Under the pieces are notes generated by a model, which saw nothing but the letters and a program-made list of their open reading frames with translations, did not search any database and had not been told where the DNA came from. Made by a program: the position numbers and the translations under genes. From Neotamlana nanhaiensis (GTDB lineage Bacteria; Bacteroidota; Bacteroidia; Flavobacteriales; Flavobacteriaceae), in NCBI RefSeq assembly GCF_000943555.1, contig NZ_JTDV01000005.1, positions 124,001 through 188,000 of the forward strand: a stretch of 64,000 bases of DNA. Direction: 5' to 3'. This document shows, piece by piece, positions 15,936-24,507 of this stretch (the first letter of the stretch is position 1; every line of letters starts with the position of its first letter).

Positions 15936-16934
15936 ATGAGCCCAAATAAATCTATCTTATTTTTTTTACTGGTTTGCTGTTGTAGTTTAAGCTATAGCCA
16001 GTACACCGATGTTATAAACTCTAACCGCCCAGGTGTTTCGAGAAGTGCCTTTTCGGTAGGCACCAACGTGGCACAACTTGAGGTTGGCCCGTATATGGTT
16101 AACGAAAAACGCACACCTTCGCCTGCCTATAAAGTCTCGGGGTTTGGAGTTGATTTTGCTGCGCGTTATGGTTTGCTTTGGGAAGAATTAGAATTAAATA
16201 TTGAAGGTACTTTTCAACGCGATACCAAAAAATTTGAATCGCAATTTGCAACCGATGATAAACGAGGTAATTTTAAATTTTTAGCGGTTGGTGCAAAATA
16301 TTTGGTTTACGACCCATATAAAAATGCTGAAGACAAGAAGCCTAATTTATACAGTTGGAAAGCCAACCAACGTTTCGATTGGAAATCGCTAATCCCAGCA
16401 GTATCGGTGTATGTAGGAGCTAATTACGACACAGAAGACAATCCTTATATTACAGCTGGTGTTGAAGGTTTTAGCCCTAAAATAATGATTGCTACCCAAC
16501 ATAATTTTACTAGCGGCTTTGTTTTTGTAATGAATTTAATTAAAGATAGAATTGGCACAGATCAATCCGATTTTCAATACATTTTAACTTTAACTCGTTC
16601 ATTTAGCCCTAAATGGGTTGCTTTTATTGAAACCCAAGGCATTAAAAGCGATTTTTACGCCGATAATTTATTTAGATCTGGTGGCGCTTACCTGTTAAGT
16701 AAAAATTTTCAGTTAGACACAGCGGTAACATTAAATATGAAAGACACACCATCGGTTTTTAATGCCACCATAGGAGCATCGTATCGATTAGATTTTCATC
16801 GTGATAAAGAGATAAATAATGGAAATAGCAAAAAAGATATTATGAAAAGACGCGGTGGCAAATCAAAAAACAAAAAAAGTAAAACCAACGATACAGCACC
16901 AAAACGTAGACAAAAACAATCTATAGATTTCTAA
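15936..16934 (+). CDS. Outer-membrane transporter-like beta-barrel protein
   Basis: A 332-residue exported protein with a signal peptide (about residues 1-21, ending SLSYSQ) and alternating hydrophobic strands typical of an outer-membrane barrel. The opening NSNRPGVSRSAFSVGTNVAQ resembles transporter proteins of the MetA/phenol-degradation type (PF13557-like), whose substrate is generally unknown. An odd feature is the last 45 residues, a highly basic Lys/Arg tail (MKRRGGKSKNKKSK) that cannot be part of the barrel and would probably be periplasmic. The GNAT-like gene starts 25 bp downstream. Confidence 0.7.
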   Translation: MSPNKSILFFLLVCCCSLSYSQYTDVINSNRPGVSRSAFSVGTNVAQLEVGPYMVNEKRTPSPAYKVSGFGVDFAARYGLLWEELELNIEGTFQRDTKKFESQFATDDKRGNFKFLAVGAKYLVYDPYKNAEDKKPNLYSWKANQRFDWKSLIPAVSVYVGANYDTEDNPYITAGVEGFSPKIMIATQHNFTSGFVFVMNLIKDRIGTDQSDFQYILTLTRSFSPKWVAFIETQGIKSDFYADNLFRSGGAYLLSKNFQLDTAVTLNMKDTPSVFNATIGASYRLDFHRDKEINNGNSKKDIMKRRGGKSKNKKSKTNDTAPKRRQKQSIDF

Positions 16935-16959
16935 ATAAGCCTTTTTGCTTAACAATTAT

Positions 16960-18084
16960 ATGAATACAACTATACTTAAAGAAGTTCGCACTAAAACAGA
17001 TTTAAAAACATTTGTAAAATTTCCGTTTAAACTATACAAAGACTCGCCATATTGGGTACCGCCTATAATTAAACAAGAAATGAAATCGTTCGACACCAAA
17101 GAAAACCCTGTTTTTCTTGATGCCGAAGCAAAATTATTTCTAGCCTATAAAAACAACCAACTTGTAGGACGCGTTGCTACCATTGTAAATTGGAAAGAAG
17201 TAAAAGAGCTAAACCAGAAAAAAATGCGTTTTGGTTGGTTCGATTTTATTGATGATTTAGAGGTGTCGCAAACACTATTAAATAAAGTTGAAGAAATTGG
17301 GAGAGCACACAATTTAGAATATACTGAAGGACCTGTTGGCTTTTCTAATTTAGATAAAGTTGGTGTAATGAGCGAAGGTTTTAATACCATTTCGAGCATG
17401 ATAACTTGGTACAACCATCCATATTATATTAAACATTACGAAGCCGCAAAATATAGCACCGAAAAAAAATATATTGAAAGTGTATTTTCTTTTAAAGATG
17501 TAGATCCAGATAATTTCACTAAAATTCAATCCCTAATAAAACGCCGCTATAAACTAGAGGCTTTAAATTTTACGAAAACTGAAGATTTGATGCCTCATGT
17601 CGATAAAATGTTCGATTTATTTAATGAAACTTACGCTAAGTTATCGTCGTTTGTAGCTATAAATGATGTACAAAAGAATTATTTTAAGAAAAAATTTATC
17701 AGCTTTATAAACCCAGAATATATAAAGTTTGTAGTTGATAAAAATAAAGATTTAGTAGGTTTTTCTATTGTTATGCCTTCTTTTTCCGAAGCACTTCAAA
17801 AAACAAACGGTAAGTTATTTCCATTTGGATTTAGGCATTTATTACACGCCAAAAAGCACAGTAAAGATGTTATTTTCTATTTAATTGGTATTCGTGAAGA
17901 TTTTCAAGGAAAAGGCGTTCATGCCATTTTATTTAACGATTACTACCCTATTTTTAAAGCGAGAGGCGTTGAAAATTGCCACAGAACTCCAGAATTAGAA
18001 GACAATAAAGCCATCCAAAATATTTGGAAAAACTTTAATCCTAAGATTATTAAACGCCGACGTACTTATAAAAAGATGTTATAA
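16960..18084 (+). CDS. GNAT-like acetyltransferase family protein
   Basis: A 374-residue protein starting at the ATG 16960, chosen over an in-frame TTG at 16945. The N-terminal half opens with a YKDSPYWVPPI stretch followed by FLAYKNNQLVGRVATIVN, the strand-turn-strand of GNAT folds, and the C-terminal half again shows a GNAT-like segment, VGFSIVMPSF through IREDFQGKGVHAILF with the acetyl-CoA loop QGKGVH. This looks like a double-GNAT architecture. The acceptor is unknown. It is convergent with the PLP enzyme at 18178, sharing a bidirectional hairpin. Confidence 0.72.
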   Translation: MNTTILKEVRTKTDLKTFVKFPFKLYKDSPYWVPPIIKQEMKSFDTKENPVFLDAEAKLFLAYKNNQLVGRVATIVNWKEVKELNQKKMRFGWFDFIDDLEVSQTLLNKVEEIGRAHNLEYTEGPVGFSNLDKVGVMSEGFNTISSMITWYNHPYYIKHYEAAKYSTEKKYIESVFSFKDVDPDNFTKIQSLIKRRYKLEALNFTKTEDLMPHVDKMFDLFNETYAKLSSFVAINDVQKNYFKKKFISFINPEYIKFVVDKNKDLVGFSIVMPSFSEALQKTNGKLFPFGFRHLLHAKKHSKDVIFYLIGIREDFQGKGVHAILFNDYYPIFKARGVENCHRTPELEDNKAIQNIWKNFNPKIIKRRRTYKKML

Positions 18085-18089
18085 AAAAA

Positions 18090-18152
18090 CTGTTTGATTT
18101 TTATTTGTCAACCCGAAATTGTTTCGGAATGACAACTAAAAAAATCAAACAG
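18090..18152. terminator. Long bidirectional hairpin between convergent genes
   Basis: CTGTTTGATTTTT and AAAAATCAAACAG form the outer stem, and a nested TTGTCA...TGACAA / CCGAAA...TTTCGG core pairs inside. It lies between the convergent genes ending at 18084 and 18178 and should stop transcription both ways. The inner core resembles the dispersed flavobacterial GTCATTCTGAA-type palindrome. Confidence 0.75.
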
Positions 18153-18177
18153 GAAATTATATATTTTATTTTTAAAA

Positions 18178-19440
18178 CTATTTATCTTCCATAGCGGCCA
18201 TAACAGCTGCCGATAAACGTTTGTAAGTACCATTATCTAAACGCTCTCTAATAGCATCGAAAGCATTAAGTGTATCTTCAACATCTTGTAATGTATGTGT
18301 TGCCGTAGGAATCATTCTCAATAAAATTAATCCTTTAGGAATTACAGGATACACCACAATAGAACAAAATACACCATAGTTTTCACGTAAATCCTTCACC
18401 AATGCCATAGCTTCTGGAATACTTCCTTTTAAATATACTGGTGTTACACAACTTTGTGTAGTTCCAATATCGAAACCGCGTGCTTTTAATCCAGATTGTA
18501 ACGCATCAACAATTGTCCATAAATTTTGCTTTAATTCAGGCATAGTACGAAGCATATCTAAACGCTTTAATGCCCCAACTACTAATTGCATTTGTAGCGA
18601 TTTAGCAAACATTTGCGAACGTAAGTTGTATTTTAAATAATCGATAATTTCTTGATCAGCGGCAATAAATGCACCTGTGCTTGCCATAGATTTAGCAAAA
18701 GTTGCAAAGTACACATCAATATCGTCTTGCACACCTTGCTCCTCACCTGCACCTGCGCCAGTTGCGCCAAGTGTACCAAAACCGTGAGCATCATCAACAA
18801 ATAATCTAAACTTAAATTTCTTTTTAAGGGCTACTATTTCTTTTAAACGACCTTGCTCACCACGCATACCAAACACACCTTCAGAAATTACAAGAATTCC
18901 TCCTCCAGTTTGTTCTGCCATTTTAGTAGCACGCTCTAAGTTTTTTTCTAAACTTTCAACGTCGTTATGCTTATAAGTAAAACGCTTACCGTGATGTAAA
19001 CGAACACCATCTATAATACAGGCATGTGCATCGACATCGTAAACAATAATATCGTTTTTTGATACTAAGGCATCAATGGTAGACACCATACCTTGGTAAC
19101 CAAAATTTAATAGATAAGCAGCTTCTTTATTAACGAAAGCTGCTAGTTCGTTTTGAAGCTGCTCGTGTAAATCGGTATGACCAGACATCATTCTAGCTCC
19201 CATTGGGTAAGCCGAACCGTATTTTGCACCAGCTTCAGCATCAACCTTTCTAACCTCTGGGTGGTTAGCTAACCCTAAGTAATCATTAATACTCCATGTT
19301 ATAACTTCTTTACCTTGAAACTTCATTCTATTTGAAATTTCTCCTTCTAATTTAGGAAACACAAAATATCCTTCAGCATGAGAAGCCCACTTTCCTAAAG
19401 GCCCTTTATCTCTGTAAATTTTATCAAATAAATCTTTCAT
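18178..19440 (-). CDS. Alpha-oxoamine synthase; probable cysteate fatty-acyl transferase
   Basis: A 420-residue PLP enzyme of the alpha-oxoamine synthase family (KBL, AONS, ALAS, serine palmitoyltransferase). The Schiff-base lysine is K240 in TFAKSMAS, the cofactor aspartate lies in VDDAHG (205-210), and H139 in DVDAHACIIDG fits the stacking histidine. Such a protein in Flavobacteriia is either serine palmitoyltransferase or the cysteate fatty-acyl transferase (CFAT) that makes 3-ketocapnine for sulfonolipids. The neighbouring cysteine-synthase-like gene (19650) points to CFAT; sequence alone does not prove it. The product would be an inner-membrane-associated cytoplasmic enzyme, and sulfonolipids are linked to gliding motility. 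Confidence 0.75.
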   Translation of the reverse strand: MKDLFDKIYRDKGPLGKWASHAEGYFVFPKLEGEISNRMKFQGKEVITWSINDYLGLANHPEVRKVDAEAGAKYGSAYPMGARMMSGHTDLHEQLQNELAAFVNKEAAYLLNFGYQGMVSTIDALVSKNDIIVYDVDAHACIIDGVRLHHGKRFTYKHNDVESLEKNLERATKMAEQTGGGILVISEGVFGMRGEQGRLKEIVALKKKFKFRLFVDDAHGFGTLGATGAGAGEEQGVQDDIDVYFATFAKSMASTGAFIAADQEIIDYLKYNLRSQMFAKSLQMQLVVGALKRLDMLRTMPELKQNLWTIVDALQSGLKARGFDIGTTQSCVTPVYLKGSIPEAMALVKDLRENYGVFCSIVVYPVIPKGLILLRMIPTATHTLQDVEDTLNAFDAIRERLDNGTYKRLSAAVMAAMEDK

Positions 19441-19591
19441 TAATTAATTCTTATGGCTATTAAAGTTATAACTAAAACAATTCAAATTTTACGACATAAA
19501 ATATTGAAATCGTTTTTATTTAGTGGACGCAAAATTACATATTTTAAAGTATTGAACATAATTTTTAAGGTTCAATTATTCTTAAAATAAA

Positions 19592-19630
19592 CAAAAAATG
19601 GTGCTCTACTTTTAGGTAAAACACCATTTA
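19592..19630 (-). terminator. Terminator of the cysteate synthase-like gene
   Basis: On the minus strand AAATGGTG (19629-19622) pairs with CACCATTT (19603-19596), with extra pairing inside, followed by a T-rich tail. It lies 20 bp after the gene end at 19650. Confidence 0.8.
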
Positions 19631-19649
19631 TGCAATAAAATGCATCTTT

Positions 19650-20690
19650 TTATTTTATATACTCAATTTTTTGAGTAGACGCTTCGTTAACGCTATCGAA
19701 AAATCCTTGATCGCTCATCCATTTTTCGCTGTAAACTTTACTCATATATCGCGAGCCGTGGTCTGGAAAAATAACGACTACTTTATCACCTTTTTTAAAC
19801 CTACCTGCTTCACCTAATTGCTTAATTGCCTGCATTACAGCACCTGATGTATAGCCTGCAAAGATTCCTTCGGTTTTTGCAATCTGTCTTGCTGTATGCG
19901 CACTTTCTTCGTCGGTTACTTTTATAAATTCATCTATGGCATCAAAATCTGTAGCTGAAGGAATTAAGTTTTTTCCTAAACCTTCAATGCGATAAGGATA
20001 AATTTCTTTGGCATCGAACTCTCTAGTTTCGTGATATTTTTTAATTACCGAACCAAATGCATCAACACCAATAACTTTAATATTAGGGTTTTGCTCTTTT
20101 AAATATCGCGCTGTTCCAGATATTGTTCCACCAGTACCGCTACAAGCTACCAAATGTGTAATTTCTCCACCTGTTTGATTCCATATTTCAGGTCCGGTAG
20201 AATGGTAATGTGCTTCTATATTTAGTTCGTTAAAATACTGATTGATATAAACCGAACCTTTACGCTCTTCGTGTAAACGTTTTGCAACTTGGTAGTACGA
20301 TCTTGGGTCGTCGGCACTTACATGTGCTGGACACACATACACCTTAGCACCCATGGTTTTTAACATATCTATTTTATCGGCAGATGATTTTGAACTAACC
20401 GCTAAAATACACTCATAACCTTTAATAATACTTACCATAGCTATGCTAAAGCCTGTATTTCCTGAGGTTGTTTCAATTATAGTGTCGCCTGGAGTAAGAA
20501 TACCTTTTCTTTCGGCTTCTTCAATAATATAAAGTGCTATTCTGTCTTTTGATGATTGACCTGGATTAAAAGATTCTATTTTTGCAAAAAAATCTCCTTC
20601 AAAATCCGAAGTAATTTTATTTAGTCTTACAAGTGGTGTATTACCGACTAAATCTAATACATTATCAAATACTTGATTTCTGTTTTTCAT
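19650..20690 (-). CDS. Cysteine-synthase-family PLP enzyme, probable cysteate synthase
   Basis: A 346-residue fold-type II PLP enzyme. The cofactor lysine is K48 in NPGQSSKDR and the phosphate-binding loop appears as TTSGNTGFS near residue 79, with a second glycine loop SGTGGTISG. Normal cysteine synthases read SVKDR; the Ser before the lysine is a variation. Given the adjacent alpha-oxoamine synthase, the most attractive role is condensation of O-phosphoserine or another activated serine with sulfite to give cysteate, the substrate of CFAT in sulfonolipid synthesis. The alternative is ordinary cysteine or cystathionine synthesis. It has its own terminator, so the pair need not be one operon. 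Confidence 0.75.
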   Translation of the reverse strand: MKNRNQVFDNVLDLVGNTPLVRLNKITSDFEGDFFAKIESFNPGQSSKDRIALYIIEEAERKGILTPGDTIIETTSGNTGFSIAMVSIIKGYECILAVSSKSSADKIDMLKTMGAKVYVCPAHVSADDPRSYYQVAKRLHEERKGSVYINQYFNELNIEAHYHSTGPEIWNQTGGEITHLVACSGTGGTISGTARYLKEQNPNIKVIGVDAFGSVIKKYHETREFDAKEIYPYRIEGLGKNLIPSATDFDAIDEFIKVTDEESAHTARQIAKTEGIFAGYTSGAVMQAIKQLGEAGRFKKGDKVVVIFPDHGSRYMSKVYSEKWMSDQGFFDSVNEASTQKIEYIK

Positions 20691-20746
20691 AAAAGTTATT
20701 TTTAAGCTACTTTTAATAAGTGTAAAAAAAGCAGCTTATAACCCGA

Positions 20747-20754
20747 CAAAAGTA
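20747..20754 (-). promoter_or_regulatory. Predicted -7 box of the cysteate synthase-like gene
   Basis: TACTTTTG on the minus strand fits TAnnTTTG, with a TTG 16 bp further upstream (20773-20771). It lies 57 bp before the start at 20690, giving this gene its own promoter. Confidence 0.45.
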
Positions 20755-20769
20755 TAACTTTTTTTTTTA

Positions 20770-22830
20770 TCAACCATAAATTCCCTCTAAATCTAACAAA
20801 AAGGCATATTCCAAAGCCACTTCTTTAAGGCTTTCAAAACGTCCTGAAGCACCGCCATGACCAGAATCCATATCGGTATGCAGTAATAATTTATTATTGT
20901 CTGTTTTCAACTCTCGAAGTTTAGCCACCCATTTTGCGGGTTCCCAATATTGCACCTGCGAATCATGTAAGCCAGTAGTAACTAACATATTAGGATAAGC
21001 TTTAGCTTCAACATTATCATAAGGTGAGTATGACTTCATATAATGGTAATACTCCTTATTGTTGGGGTTTCCCCACTCGTCGTATTCTCCTGTGGTTAAA
21101 GGAATTGTATCGTCTAACATGGTTGTAACCACATCTACAAAAGGTACAGCTGCCAATACTCCATTGTACAATTCAGGGTTCATATTAATGACTGCTCCCA
21201 TTAATAATCCGCCAGCAGAACCTCCATAAGCGTATAAATGTTTAGCTGATGTATAATTTTGTTGAATAAGATGTTTTGAGCAATCTATAAAATCGGTAAA
21301 CGTGTTCTTTTTGGTTAATAATTTTCCGTTTTCATACCAATCGCGCCCTAGATATTCTCCACCTCGAATATGTGTAATGGCATAAATAAATCCGCGATCG
21401 AGCAAACTTAAACGAATGGTTGAAAACGACGGGTCTATAGTCGAACCATAAGATCCGTAAGCGTACTGTAACAACGGATTACTTCCATCTAGCTTCACAC
21501 CTTTTTTGTAAACCAACGAAATAGGTACTTTTACACCATCGCGTGCCGTGGCCCAGATACGTTTAGACTCGTAATTTTCTTTTTTAAATTTACCGCCTAA
21601 AACCTCTTGCTCCTTTTTAATTTCGCTCGTTTTAGTCTTGAAATTATAATCGATTACCGAGCTTGGTGACGTTAACGAATTGTACCCGTAGCGTAACTCA
21701 TTACTATTAAAATCAGGGTTATTACCAATATATGTGGTATAGGTTTCTGAGTTGAATGGTAAATAATAATCTTCGTCACCATTCCAGCTCATTATTCGTA
21801 ATTTGTTCAATCCGTTTTCACGCTCATTAATGACTAAATAATCTTTAAAAATCTCTAAATCTTCAATTAAAACCGCTTTACGATGTGGAATTACATCTTC
21901 CCAATACTTTAATTCCGTATTAAGCTCACTAGTTTTAGAAACTTTAAAATTTTGAGCGCCATCTGCATTAGAAATGATGTAAAAGCTATCTTTATAATGC
22001 GCAATAGAATATTCTAATTCTTGCGTACGCTCTTGAAAAATTTTAAACTCGCCATCGGGTGTATCTGCATTTAATATACGATACTCTGTAGTTAGCGTAC
22101 TAGATGAACCTATGATAATGTACTTTTTCGATTTTGTTTTGTAAACAAACGTATTGTAGGTTTCATCGGTTTCGTAAAACACCTCTTGATCATCTGCTAC
22201 ATTTTCACCTAATTTATGCTTATAAATTTTATGCGACCGTAAGGTTACCTCGTCTTTTCTGGTATAAAACAAAGTTTTATTATTGTTCGCCCATGTGGCA
22301 CGACCTGTGGTGTTTAAAATTTTATCATCAAGAATTTCGCCTGTTACTAAATTCTTTATTTGAATGTTATATTGTCGGCGGCTTACCGTATCGGTTGAAA
22401 AAGCTGCCATGGTATTATCTGGACTAATCGAAATACTACCTAAGTTAAAATAGGCATGATCTTTTGCCAAAACATTACAATCGAAAAGTATTTCTTCTGG
22501 AGCATCAAGCGTTTCCTTTTTACGTAAATAAATTGGGTAATCTTTACCTGTTTCAAAACGTGTAATATACCAATAACCATTAAGTTTATAAGGTACTGTA
22601 GCATCATCTTCTTTAATCCTACCTTTCATTTCCTCAAATAATTGTTTTTGAAAATCTTCGGTATGCGCCATCATACTTTTAGTATAATCATTTTCAGCAT
22701 TTAAATAATTGATTACCTCTGGGTTTTCTCTTTCATTTAACCAATAATAATTATCGATTCTAACATCGTTATGAATTTGTAAGGACTTCGCTATTTTTTT
22801 AGCTACAGGAGCTTGAATATCTTTTTTCAA
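20770..22830 (-). CDS. S9-family prolyl oligopeptidase (oligopeptidase B-like)
   Basis: A 686-residue cytoplasmic serine peptidase of clan SC. The catalytic triad is S538 in YGGSAGG, D623 in GLHDSQV and H658 in DSGHGG. The N-terminal 400 residues form the seven-bladed propeller. The sequence opens with DNYYWLNERENPEVINYL, typical of oligopeptidase B/PtrB-type enzymes that cleave short peptides after basic residues. No signal peptide is visible in the first 25 residues, so it probably acts in the cytoplasm. It diverges from the YbaB gene across an 82-bp region. Confidence 0.93.
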   Translation of the reverse strand: MKKDIQAPVAKKIAKSLQIHNDVRIDNYYWLNERENPEVINYLNAENDYTKSMMAHTEDFQKQLFEEMKGRIKEDDATVPYKLNGYWYITRFETGKDYPIYLRKKETLDAPEEILFDCNVLAKDHAYFNLGSISISPDNTMAAFSTDTVSRRQYNIQIKNLVTGEILDDKILNTTGRATWANNNKTLFYTRKDEVTLRSHKIYKHKLGENVADDQEVFYETDETYNTFVYKTKSKKYIIIGSSSTLTTEYRILNADTPDGEFKIFQERTQELEYSIAHYKDSFYIISNADGAQNFKVSKTSELNTELKYWEDVIPHRKAVLIEDLEIFKDYLVINERENGLNKLRIMSWNGDEDYYLPFNSETYTTYIGNNPDFNSNELRYGYNSLTSPSSVIDYNFKTKTSEIKKEQEVLGGKFKKENYESKRIWATARDGVKVPISLVYKKGVKLDGSNPLLQYAYGSYGSTIDPSFSTIRLSLLDRGFIYAITHIRGGEYLGRDWYENGKLLTKKNTFTDFIDCSKHLIQQNYTSAKHLYAYGGSAGGLLMGAVINMNPELYNGVLAAVPFVDVVTTMLDDTIPLTTGEYDEWGNPNNKEYYHYMKSYSPYDNVEAKAYPNMLVTTGLHDSQVQYWEPAKWVAKLRELKTDNNKLLLHTDMDSGHGGASGRFESLKEVALEYAFLLDLEGIYG

Positions 22831-22878
22831 AAGGAAATAAATCTTAGAATTTTAGCCCTCAAAAATAGAAAAATTAAA

Positions 22879-22886
22879 TAGTTTTG
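22879..22886 (+). promoter_or_regulatory. Predicted -7 box of the ybaB gene
   Basis: TAGTTTTG matches TAnnTTTG and lies 27 bp before the YbaB start. A divergent TATTTTTG on the minus strand (22867-22860) would serve the S9 peptidase. Confidence 0.45.
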
Positions 22887-22912
22887 TAACCGAAATATAA
22901 AATTTAAATGAC

Positions 22913-23236
22913 ATGTTTGGAGATATGATGAATATGATGGGAAAACTTAAAGAAACCCAACAAAAAGTAGAAGACACGAAAAAACGACTTGATACGGTTT
23001 TAGTTGATGAAAGTAGTAGCGATAATAAATTAAAAATCACTTTAACCGCGAACAGAACGATAAAATCTATTGAAATTGCAGATGAATTACTGCAAGATAA
23101 AGAAGAACTTGAAGATTATTTAATCATTACCTTAAATAAGGCCATTGAAAAAGCTACAAAAATAAATGAAGCAGAACTCGCTGCTGTAGCTAAAGAAGGG
23201 ATGCCAAATATTCCTGGAATGGATTTGTTTAAATAG
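22913..23236 (+). CDS. ybaB: YbaB/EbfC-family nucleoid-associated protein
   Basis: A 107-residue DNA-binding protein of the YbaB/EbfC family. It has the typical N-terminal methionine-rich helix ([18 protein letters not shown]), the central strands with [14 protein letters not shown], and [17 protein letters not shown]. Members bind DNA as tweezer-like dimers and influence nucleoid structure. In other bacteria the gene follows dnaX, but here it stands alone, with its own promoter and a strong terminator. Confidence 0.93.
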   Translation: MFGDMMNMMGKLKETQQKVEDTKKRLDTVLVDESSSDNKLKITLTANRTIKSIEIADELLQDKEELEDYLIITLNKAIEKATKINEAELAAVAKEGMPNIPGMDLFK

Positions 23237-23242
23237 AATATA

Positions 23243-23276
23243 AAAAGAGCATTTATTTTTGAATGCTCTTTTTTTT
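23243..23276. terminator. Bidirectional rho-independent terminator
   Basis: AGAGCATT and AATGCTCT form an 8-bp stem with A-rich and T-rich flanks on both sides. It serves the convergent ybaB and threonine aldolase genes. Confidence 0.88.
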
Positions 23277-23283
23277 GATTTCA

Positions 23284-24300
23284 TTATAATTGGCTAAGTA
23301 CTTGTATTACTTCCTCATGCATTGTATCGGTATAATCTAAATGTGTTACCATTCGTAGTTTATTACCGCCCATACTTATAATGTGAATGTTATTGCTGGC
23401 TAATTTCTTAACAAACTCCGTTTCGTTTACATCATCATTCAACTCAAAAATCACAATGTTTGTCTCTATAGGTTCAACCGATTTAATAACTGTCAATTTA
23501 GTTAAAACGTCCCCTATTTCCTTGGCTCTTCTATGATCATCAGCTAACCGTTCTATGTTATTATCTAAAGCATAAATAGCGGCTGCAGCTAAATAACCAG
23601 CTTGTCGCATATTACCACCAAAAACCTTTCGAATCCTAAGCGCATCCTTCATAATATGGGCATCGCCAACTAAAACCGAGCCTACAGGACACCCTAAACC
23701 TTTACTTAAGCACACCGAAATGGTGTCGAAAACTTCTCCGTATTGGGCTGTGGTTTCGTTTTTAGCCACCAAGGCATTCCACAAACGTGCTCCATCAAGA
23801 TGAAAACCTAAATTATGGTTTTTACAAACAGTTTTAATTTTTTCAATTTCGTTAAAGTCCCAACACGATCCTCCTCGTCTATTTGCTGTATTTTCAATTT
23901 CAACTAAGCTTGTTTTACTGTAATAATAGGCATCGGGGTTAATAGCTTTTTCCACATCTTCAGCCTTAAAAAAACCATTATTCACATCCAACAAATTACA
24001 GGACACACCACTATTAAATGATGCACCACCAGATTCGTAATTAAAAATATGCGCATATTTATCACAAATAACTTGCTCACCAGGGTTTGTATGCAATTTC
24101 ATAGCTGTTTGATTCGCCATAGTGCCACTTGGAAAAAACAAGGCCACATCTTTACCAAATAGGTAAGCTACTTTTTGCTCTAATTTATTTACAGTAACAT
24201 CTTCACGAAAAACGTCGTCGCCTACTTGCGCTTGCAGCATAGCTTCTAGCATTGGTTTAGATGGCTTTGTAACCGTATCGCTTCTTAAATCTATAATCAT
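23284..24300 (-). CDS. ltaE: Low-specificity threonine aldolase family PLP enzyme
   Basis: A 338-residue fold-type I PLP enzyme that cleaves threonine to glycine and acetaldehyde. It opens with the family signature IDLRSDTVTKPSKPM, has FPSGTMANQTA near residue 57, HLDGARLWNA around 167-176 with the cofactor aspartate, and the PLP lysine K200 in CLSKGLGCPVGSVLVG. The length matches LtaE/GntG-type aldolases. It is convergent with ybaB and divergent from the ATP-grasp operon. Whether the preference is L-threonine, L-allo-threonine or another hydroxy-amino acid is not visible. Confidence 0.92.
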   Translation of the reverse strand: MIIDLRSDTVTKPSKPMLEAMLQAQVGDDVFREDVTVNKLEQKVAYLFGKDVALFFPSGTMANQTAMKLHTNPGEQVICDKYAHIFNYESGGASFNSGVSCNLLDVNNGFFKAEDVEKAINPDAYYYSKTSLVEIENTANRRGGSCWDFNEIEKIKTVCKNHNLGFHLDGARLWNALVAKNETTAQYGEVFDTISVCLSKGLGCPVGSVLVGDAHIMKDALRIRKVFGGNMRQAGYLAAAAIYALDNNIERLADDHRRAKEIGDVLTKLTVIKSVEPIETNIVIFELNDDVNETEFVKKLASNNIHIISMGGNKLRMVTHLDYTDTMHEEVIQVLSQL

Positions 24301-24507
24301 AAAAAACTGTTTATTAAGACTTTAAAACTTAAGTTTATTAAAACCTCGTCAATAATTCACCTATAATTTTACTACAAATTAAAATTATGACAATTTTGAA
24401 TACAAAAAAATAATATTTTAATAACAAAATAATCATATTAATAAGTAATTATCATCTCTAAAAATGTAATAATTATGTAATTTGGTAAAAATAAATTAGA
24501 TAGCGTA
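24301..24507. other. Divergent intergenic region with no distinct site
   Basis: About 200 bp of strongly AT-rich sequence separate the threonine aldolase gene from the ATP-grasp operon. I find no exact TAnnTTTG element paired with TTG on either strand and no clear palindrome, although both flanking genes must be transcribed from here. Confidence 0.5.
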
